Shown here in pieces: positions 6,208 through 11,269 of a stretch of DNA of 11,269 bases. The stretch spans positions 1-11,269 of the forward strand of contig JBGSLN010000303.1 in the NCBI GenBank assembly GCA_041740675.1, in the 5' to 3' direction. The stretch's first letter is position 1. Every line of letters begins with the position of its first letter. Under the pieces are notes generated by a model that was given only the letters and a program-made list of their open reading frames with translations, was not told where the DNA came from and did no database searches. Made by a program: the position numbers and the translations under genes. The DNA comes from JBGSLN01 sp041740675 (GTDB lineage: Bacteria; Pseudomonadota; Gammaproteobacteria; JBGSLN01).

Positions 6208-7802
6208 ATGTCAATCAAGTCTATATTTTCGATACAACCTTGCGTGATGGTCAACAATCTCCTGGTGCAGGTATGTCATTTAAAGATAATTTACGCTACG
6301 CCGAATTGGCAAATTTATTAAACATTGATGTACTTGAAGCTGGGTTTCCGTCAGCGAGCGAAACAGATTATCAAATAGTCAATGTTATAGCCAAAAATAT
6401 GGCAGAGAAAAATTCTACAATGATCATTGCTGCACTTTGTCAATTGCGTGAAGAGCAATTAGTAACAACGATGGAAGCTTTACAACCCAGCTTAGCGATA
6501 AAAAAAGCCCGAGTGCATACTTATGTTCCGGTTGATCCGAATTTAATGCAAGCATCACTGGGAAAACTAGCGGATGATAAAAACAAAATCATTGAGGATT
6601 TACATCGATTGACGGTGCTAGCTGTAAAAGCTGGATTTGAAGTGGAATTTAGTCCAGAGGGTTATTCACGCTTACAACAAAACTTTGATTTTACCACTGA
6701 TTTAATTCGTGCTGCTGTTAGCGCGGGTGCTAAAGTTATTAACTGCCCAGATACTATTGGCGGTGCAGCACGCATTGAAGGTGAAAATTATTTTGTTCGC
6801 AATATGGTTAAGCATGCAGACATTATTAAAAAAGAATTTCCTAGAAACACAGTTATATGGTCAGCACATTGTCATAATGATTTTGGCTTAGCGTTAGATA
6901 ATTCATTAAATGCTGTATTTGAAGGGCCAGCGCGGCAAATAGAAGGTTGTATTAATGGTGTCGGTGAAAGAGCAGGCAATGTTTCATTAGAGCAATGTAT
7001 TATTTATATTAAAAACTTTGGTAAATATTATGATGCCAAAAATCCATTATTTACTTCAATTAAATGTGAATATTTAAAGAAAGCTTCTGATTTTATTAGT
7101 GAACGGATGTTACCTCGCCAACCGCATAGCCCGATTGTCGGAGAAAATGCAACTAGACATTCTTCTGGTGGTCACACCAATGCAATTCTAAAAAATCCTT
7201 TGGCGTATCAACCGTTTGATCCGGCAGAAATTGGCAGTAAAATTACTTTGGTATTTGGTCCATTAAGCGGTAGTAATCATGCAAAACAAATTATCGAAGC
7301 ACATGGTTATAGTTGTACTAATGAAGAAAAAACGGATATTGCCCAAGCAATAAAAAACTTTTATGCTGATCGACGTAAAGGAATCACTGATGCTCAGTTG
7401 ATGCATGCTTATTTAAATTACCGCGCACCTATTAAAGTCAAAGATATTTTTTATTCAAAAACTAGCCGAAATCAGTCAACATTAACTTTGACTGGCAAAT
7501 TTTTTGATAAAGAAACGATTAATATAAATTATCAGGGAGCAAACTCAGCATTAGCCGCATTAGGTCAAGCTGTTGAAAATTATTTGCCAGGCATTAGCAT
7601 TTTTGATTATCGTTCTAATTCTGTGGATGAACGATCAATAAATGCAAAGTGTTACAGTAAAATTATTATTCAGACTACTAATGGTGAACAATTTATTGGT
7701 CAAGCTACTGATGAAGATATTGCAATTTCCGCACTTACCGCCTATGTTGATGCTGTAAATAAAGCTTATGTTGCAGCTTGTTTTCGAATCGAAACGAACT
7801 GA
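6204..7802 (+). CDS. leuA: 2-isopropylmalate synthase
   Basis: First committed enzyme of leucine synthesis: condenses acetyl-CoA with 2-ketoisovalerate to 2-isopropylmalate. The N-terminal TIM-barrel carries FDTTLRDGQQSPG (9-21), the metal ligands D10, H222 and H224 (SAHCHNDFGLALDNS) and N259 in GVGERAGNVSLEQ. The CPDTIGG segment (181-187) is also typical. A linker follows, and the C-terminal LeuA regulatory domain (about 405-530), which binds the feedback inhibitor leucine in this family, is present. At 532 residues it is a full-length LeuA. The Shine-Dalgarno AAGGAG (6191-6196) is 7 nt from the ATG, inside the ilvE end. The segment HSSGGHTNAILKNPLAYQPFDP (319-340) differs from the SGIHQDGVLKN pattern of E. 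coli LeuA, though the His is retained. Homocitrate or citramalate synthase is disfavoured by the operon. Confidence 0.94.
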   Translation: MNVNQVYIFDTTLRDGQQSPGAGMSFKDNLRYAELANLLNIDVLEAGFPSASETDYQIVNVIAKNMAEKNSTMIIAALCQLREEQLVTTMEALQPSLAIKKARVHTYVPVDPNLMQASLGKLADDKNKIIEDLHRLTVLAVKAGFEVEFSPEGYSRLQQNFDFTTDLIRAAVSAGAKVINCPDTIGGAARIEGENYFVRNMVKHADIIKKEFPRNTVIWSAHCHNDFGLALDNSLNAVFEGPARQIEGCINGVGERAGNVSLEQCIIYIKNFGKYYDAKNPLFTSIKCEYLKKASDFISERMLPRQPHSPIVGENATRHSSGGHTNAILKNPLAYQPFDPAEIGSKITLVFGPLSGSNHAKQIIEAHGYSCTNEEKTDIAQAIKNFYADRRKGITDAQLMHAYLNYRAPIKVKDIFYSKTSRNQSTLTLTGKFFDKETININYQGANSALAALGQAVENYLPGISIFDYRSNSVDERSINAKCYSKIIIQTTNGEQFIGQATDEDIAISALTAYVDAVNKAYVAACFRIETN

Positions 7803-7814
7803 GAGAAAATACTT

Positions 7815-9209
7815 ATGACTAAAAATATTATTGATAAAATTTGGGATGCTCACCAAGTTTCACAACAATTAGGACATCCTGCTATTGTTGCTATAGATCG
7901 GATGTTATTACATGAAGTAACCTCGGCCCAAGCATTCGACGAATTGCGCAAACGAAAACTTCCAGTTTTTGATGCTACTGCAATGATTGCTACATTGGAT
8001 CACAGCATTCCAACTGATGCTAATCGTCAATCAATCAAAGATGAAATTGCTCGTAAACAAGTTGAAGCACTGCGAAAAAATGTTAAAGAGTTTGGTATAG
8101 AAATTTTTGATTTTGACAGTCAGTTTCAAGGCATCGTTCATGTCATTGGGCCTGAATTAGGTTTTACTTTACCAGGAATGACGCTTGTTTGTGGTGATTC
8201 GCACACTTCAACTCATGGTGCGTTTGGCGCGTTAGCATTTGGTGTGGGTACTACAGAGGTAGGACATGTATTGGCAACAGGCTGTATTTTGCAGCATAAA
8301 CCTAAGACCATGAAAGTTGAGTTTGTTGGATCAATGCCAAAAGGAATTACTGCAAAAGATTTAATTATGAAATTGATTGCAATGATAGGTATTAGTGGTG
8401 CGACTGGGCATGTTATTGAATATGTCGGGGAAGTTATTAAGAATCTATCGATGGAAGCAAGAATGACAGTGTGCAATATGTCAATTGAATGTGGGGCCCG
8501 TGCGGGATTAATTGCCCCTGATGCAACAACATTCGCGTATTTAAAAGATCGAAAATACACCCCGAAAGGCGCAGCTTGGGAAAAAGCAAAGCAATTTTGG
8601 CAGACATTACCTAGTGATGCGAATGCAGTATTTGATAAAACCATTACGATTGATATTACAAATTTAAAGCCGATGGTGACTTGGGGCATTAATCCTGAAC
8701 AAGCAATTAGCATTGATGAAACTATTCCTACTTTAAATGAATTGCCCAAAACGCATCAGGGTATGGCACAACAAGCGTATGATTATACGCAGTTAATACC
8801 AGGGCAACCTATTAAAGGACAGAAAATTGATTGGGCCTTTATTGGCAGTTGCACTAATGGTCGAATTGAAGACTTGCATGTAGTAGCAGAGATTTTAAAG
8901 AATCGAAAAATTTCCTCACATGTAACCATGTATATTGTCCCTGGCTCAGAAAAAGTATTAGCACAAGCTAAGCAAGAAGGGTTAGATAAAATTTTTATTG
9001 CTGCAGGTGCAGAATTTCGAATGCCAGGTTGCTCAATGTGTTTAGGAATGAATGAAGACAAAGTGCCTACTGGAGCGCGTTGCATTAGTTCATCCAATCG
9101 AAATTTTATGGGGCGACAAGGGTCTGGTAGTATTACGCATTTAGCTTCGCCAGCAACTGTTGCAGCAAGCGCGGTGTCAGGCTTCATAACCACAGAGGAA
9201 AATATCTAA
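7815..9209 (+). CDS. leuC: 3-isopropylmalate dehydratase, large subunit
   Basis: Aconitase-family subunit that, with LeuD, isomerises 2-isopropylmalate to 3-isopropylmalate through a [4Fe-4S] cluster. At 464 residues it has the usual length. The cluster cysteines are intact: C346 in IGSCTNGR and C406 and C409 in MPGCSMCLGMN. LDHSIPT (61-67), CGDSHTSTHGAFGALAFGVG (126-145) and SSSNRNFMGRQG (425-436) are further family signatures. The gene begins 12 nt after leuA; GAGAG at 7801-7805, overlapping the leuA stop, is a weak ribosome site 9 nt away. Its stop shares one base with the leuD start (TAATG), consistent with coupled, balanced synthesis of the two subunits. No anomaly was found. Confidence 0.97.
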   Translation: MTKNIIDKIWDAHQVSQQLGHPAIVAIDRMLLHEVTSAQAFDELRKRKLPVFDATAMIATLDHSIPTDANRQSIKDEIARKQVEALRKNVKEFGIEIFDFDSQFQGIVHVIGPELGFTLPGMTLVCGDSHTSTHGAFGALAFGVGTTEVGHVLATGCILQHKPKTMKVEFVGSMPKGITAKDLIMKLIAMIGISGATGHVIEYVGEVIKNLSMEARMTVCNMSIECGARAGLIAPDATTFAYLKDRKYTPKGAAWEKAKQFWQTLPSDANAVFDKTITIDITNLKPMVTWGINPEQAISIDETIPTLNELPKTHQGMAQQAYDYTQLIPGQPIKGQKIDWAFIGSCTNGRIEDLHVVAEILKNRKISSHVTMYIVPGSEKVLAQAKQEGLDKIFIAAGAEFRMPGCSMCLGMNEDKVPTGARCISSSNRNFMGRQGSGSITHLASPATVAASAVSGFITTEENI

Positions 9210-9775
9210 TGGAAAAATTTACAAAGTTTACAGGTCAAGTTATTCCTTTGGCTATCAAAGATGTTGATACGGACATGATTATTCCAGCACAATTTCTAAC
9301 ACAAATTAATCGTGAAGGTTATGGGAATCATTTATTTTCTCGATTAAAAGCAACTAATCCGCAATTTATTTTTAATGATCGACGTTATAGTAATGCGAGT
9401 ATCTTGGTTACTCAATCAAACTTTGGTTGTGGTTCTTCACGGGAACATGCAGTGTGGGCTTTGATGCAAGCAGGCATCAAAACTATTATTGCCGAATCAT
9501 TTTCAGATATTTTTTATAATAATGCTGCAAAAAACGGTCTGTTATTGGTAACTTTGGCAAAGTCGGAGATTGATGCCATTTTTGCTGAGACAGAAAAACA
9601 TGATATACATTTAATAGTTGATTTAGCTCAGCAAGTAGTTAAAACAAAAACCGGGCAAGACTATCATTTTACCTATGATCCTTTTCGTAAGACTTGTTTA
9701 TTAAATGGTTATGATGATATGGATTATTTGTTATGTGCAATATCCGAAATTAGGGAGTTTAAACAGTGTCAATAA
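9209..9775 (+). CDS. leuD: 3-isopropylmalate dehydratase, small subunit
   Basis: Small (swivel-domain) subunit partnering LeuC in the isopropylmalate isomerase. Family signatures: DVDTDMIIPAQFL (18-30), NFGCGSSREHAVWAL (71-85) and SFSDIFYNNAAKNGLL (97-112). The 188-residue length is slightly below the 201 of E. coli, within family variation. The start overlaps the leuC stop by one base (TAATG), and AGAGGAA (9194-9200) inside leuC lies 8 nt before it, a good ribosome site. A 63-nt gap separates it from leuB, the only sizeable gap within the operon. Confidence 0.97.
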   Translation: MEKFTKFTGQVIPLAIKDVDTDMIIPAQFLTQINREGYGNHLFSRLKATNPQFIFNDRRYSNASILVTQSNFGCGSSREHAVWALMQAGIKTIIAESFSDIFYNNAAKNGLLLVTLAKSEIDAIFAETEKHDIHLIVDLAQQVVKTKTGQDYHFTYDPFRKTCLLNGYDDMDYLLCAISEIREFKQCQ

Positions 9776-9838
9776 ATAGAGGCCAAAGTGTGGTAATAGT
9801 ATCGATAATTCATTAACATTAACCAGAGAAAATAAAGA

Positions 9839-10915
9839 ATGAAAAAGAAAATCGCCACATTAGCCGGTGATGGTATTGGCCCTGAAGTAATGCAACAAGC
9901 ATTAAGAGTATTAGATGCTGTGGCTGCACGATTTAATCATCAATTCGAATATTTATCCGCAGTAGTTGGCGGTAGTGCGTATGAAAAATTTAATAGTCAT
10001 TGTCCAGAAGAAACATTACAAGTTTGCAAAAAAGCGGATGCTATTTTATTTGGTTCAGTGGGTGGGCCTGCAAACGAACAGCATTTGCCAAAATGGAAAA
10101 ATTGTGAAGCAGCCAGCATTTTACAATTACGTAAGCAATTTGCATTTAATATTAATATTCGTCCTATTCATATTTTTCCAAGTTTAACTAGCATAAGTCC
10201 ATTAAAAAATGAACTAATTGACAAGGGTGTTGATATTCTAATTTTTCGAGAGTTATGTGGTGATATTTATTTTGGCAAACATGAAATGATTGAGGAAAAT
10301 AAATTAAGAACCGCTAAAGATGAGGCTGTTTATAATGAAGAGCAAATTCACTGTATTGCAATAGCCGCATTTGAGGCCGCGAAACTTCGAGGTAAAAAAG
10401 TTGTCTCAGTCGACAAAGCTAATGTGCTTGCCACCTCTAAATTATGGCGTGAAATTGTTGTGGAGATCGCTAAACAATATCCTGAAATAGAATTATCACA
10501 TATGTTAGTGGATAATTGTGCGATGCAATTAGTACTGAATCCAATGCAGTTTGACGTCATATTAACAGCAAATTTATTTGGGGATATTCTTTCAGACTTG
10601 GCGGCTGCATTAACTGGCTCGGTTGGCTTGACAGCTTCTGCCAGCCTCAATGCGCAAGGTTTTGGTCTTTATGAACCTTCAGGTGGTTCTGCACCAGACA
10701 TTGCTGGAAAAAATATTGCGAATCCAGTGGCACAAATTCTTTCTGCGGCATTGTTATTACATCATTCGTTTGGAATGGTCGCTGAAGCACAAGCCATTCA
10801 AGATGCAGTGAAACAAACCTTGCAAGCTGGAATATTTACTAAAGATTTAGTCCGAGGCAATCAATCAGCAGTATCTACGATAGAATTTACGCATCATATC
10901 ATCAAATTGGTTTGA
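9839..10915 (+). CDS. leuB: 3-isopropylmalate dehydrogenase
   Basis: NAD-dependent decarboxylating dehydrogenase that turns 3-isopropylmalate into 2-ketoisocaproate, the direct precursor of leucine; a metal ion is required. At 358 residues it is near the family length (E. coli 363). Signatures: LAGDGIGPEVM (8-18), FGSVGGP (71-77), substrate arginines at about 98, 108 and 137, K193 in SVDKANVL, and acidic metal ligands D225, D249 and D253 (VDNCAMQLV, LFGDILSDL). The GFGLYEPSGGSAPDIAGKNIANP region (274-296) is E. coli-like. One departure: the RELTGGIYFG motif reads RELCGDIYFG (137-146), with Cys and Asp at positions normally Thr and Gly. The ribosome site is weak. It follows leuD by 63 nt, with no terminator seen in the gap, so it is probably still part of the operon. 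Confidence 0.96.
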   Translation: MKKKIATLAGDGIGPEVMQQALRVLDAVAARFNHQFEYLSAVVGGSAYEKFNSHCPEETLQVCKKADAILFGSVGGPANEQHLPKWKNCEAASILQLRKQFAFNINIRPIHIFPSLTSISPLKNELIDKGVDILIFRELCGDIYFGKHEMIEENKLRTAKDEAVYNEEQIHCIAIAAFEAAKLRGKKVVSVDKANVLATSKLWREIVVEIAKQYPEIELSHMLVDNCAMQLVLNPMQFDVILTANLFGDILSDLAAALTGSVGLTASASLNAQGFGLYEPSGGSAPDIAGKNIANPVAQILSAALLLHHSFGMVAEAQAIQDAVKQTLQAGIFTKDLVRGNQSAVSTIEFTHHIIKLV

Positions 10916-10933
10916 TTATTTTGCTATTATCTT

Positions 10934-10963
10934 TTGACTAGTCTTTTGTAGATAATTTATATA
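10934..10963 (+). promoter_or_regulatory. Probable promoter of the Myb/SANT gene
   Basis: TTGACT (10934-10939, 5 of 6 to the -35 consensus) and TATATA (10958-10963, 4 of 6 to the -10 consensus) are 18 nt apart and end 35 nt before the start codon. It begins 18 nt after the leuB stop, so this gene probably has its own transcription start. No leuB terminator hairpin is visible in 10916-10998. Confidence 0.45.
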
Positions 10964-10998
10964 CAATGATTTGTTGTACTTAATTGGAGAGTTGTATT

Positions 10999-11269
10999 AT
11001 GCCAAGAAAAGATAATTATAAGTCTAAAAAAAGAAGTTGGACAGAAGAGCAGGATGATAAACTACTAAAGATATTAGATGAATATCCTGGATTAGTATCC
11101 CCTAAGCCTAAATGGTCTCAAATTGCTGATATTTTTAATTCAAATATAGTTGATGTAAATAAGCACCGTTCTGGAAAACAATGCAGTGAACGCTGGACAC
11201 AACATCTTGATCCTGAATTATGTCATGATCGATTTACCTCAAAACAGAAAGAGCTAATAATTGAATATA
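10999..11269 (+). CDS. Myb/SANT-type DNA-binding protein of eukaryotic kind (3' end outside window)
   Basis: A frame of 90 complete codons, open at the right edge. GGAG (10986-10989) lies 9 nt before the ATG. After a basic N-terminus (PRKDNYKSKKR, with a KSKKR cluster like a simple nuclear localisation signal) comes a Myb repeat. It has W14 in SWTEEQDDKLLKIL, W39 in KWSQIADIF and W66 in RSGKQCSERWTQHLDPEL. The last segment matches the recognition helix and linker of Myb R2 repeats (K/RQCRERW.NHLDP). The Trp spacings (24 and 26 residues) are longer than the usual 18-19, implying two loop insertions. DRFTSKQKELIIEY then looks like the start of a second repeat with Phe in place of Trp. The function is unknown: chromosomal regulator, acquired eukaryotic gene or secreted nucleus-directed effector are all open. 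Confidence 0.8.
   Translation, partial: MPRKDNYKSKKRSWTEEQDDKLLKILDEYPGLVSPKPKWSQIADIFNSNIVDVNKHRSGKQCSERWTQHLDPELCHDRFTSKQKELIIEY

Noticed and set aside
8213..8749. Long minus-strand open frame of 178 codons inside leuC
   Set aside because: It is antisense to a well-conserved enzyme, resembles no family I recognise, and has a composition typical of antisense shadows; the same holds for the minus-strand frame at 8783-9193.
9776..9838. Hidden small gene or terminator between leuD and leuB
   Set aside because: No start codon with a usable frame and ribosome site, and no hairpin with a T-run, is visible in the 63 nt.

Overview
The window is AT-rich, gap-poor bacterial DNA that looks gammaproteobacterial. 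The evidence is a pilF/pilW-rodZ-hisS-yfgM gene order, a MutH mismatch endonuclease (a gammaproteobacterial protein tied to GATC/Dam marking), and a YqhA-family (UPF0114) membrane protein. Low GC together with a eukaryote-style Myb/SANT protein at the right edge suggests a host- or protist-associated lineage such as Legionellales. That assignment is inference; no 16S or other marker is present.

Left block, 3-4330, plus strand: five tightly packed genes. They are the type IV pilus outer-membrane lipoprotein PilF/PilW (5' end cut by the window, lipobox visible), a RodZ-like HTH/membrane protein with no recognisable C-terminal domain, histidyl-tRNA synthetase, the YfgM membrane TPR protein, and MutH. 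Spacings run from a 4-nt overlap to 26 nt, so this is probably one operon. Compared with the E. coli arrangement, ispG is absent between rodZ and hisS, and mutH follows yfgM where bamB would be expected.

Middle: a UPF0114 (yqhA-like) gene on the minus strand converges on mutH. A 413-nt intergenic region (4871-5283) then separates it from the divergent leucine operon. That region holds a probable yqhA promoter, a possible leu promoter, and a short open frame at 5111-5215 encoding a 34-residue peptide whose last 13 residues carry seven Leu codons. This is the hallmark of a leucine attenuation leader. It is followed by a hairpin and by two stretches that can pair with the ilvE Shine-Dalgarno. 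No T-tract terminator is visible, so the control may be translational.

Right block, 5284-10915, plus strand: ilvE-leuA-leuC-leuD-leuB, a complete leucine branch from 2-ketoisovalerate (with acetyl-CoA) to leucine. LeuA condenses, LeuCD isomerises, LeuB oxidises and decarboxylates, and IlvE does the final transamination. The first four genes overlap or nearly abut; leuB follows a 63-nt gap.

Right edge, 10999-11269: the start of an open, 3'-truncated gene with its own promoter-like sequence. It encodes a Myb/SANT repeat of eukaryotic type after a short Lys/Arg-rich N-terminus. This and the leucine leader are the most interesting items in the window.
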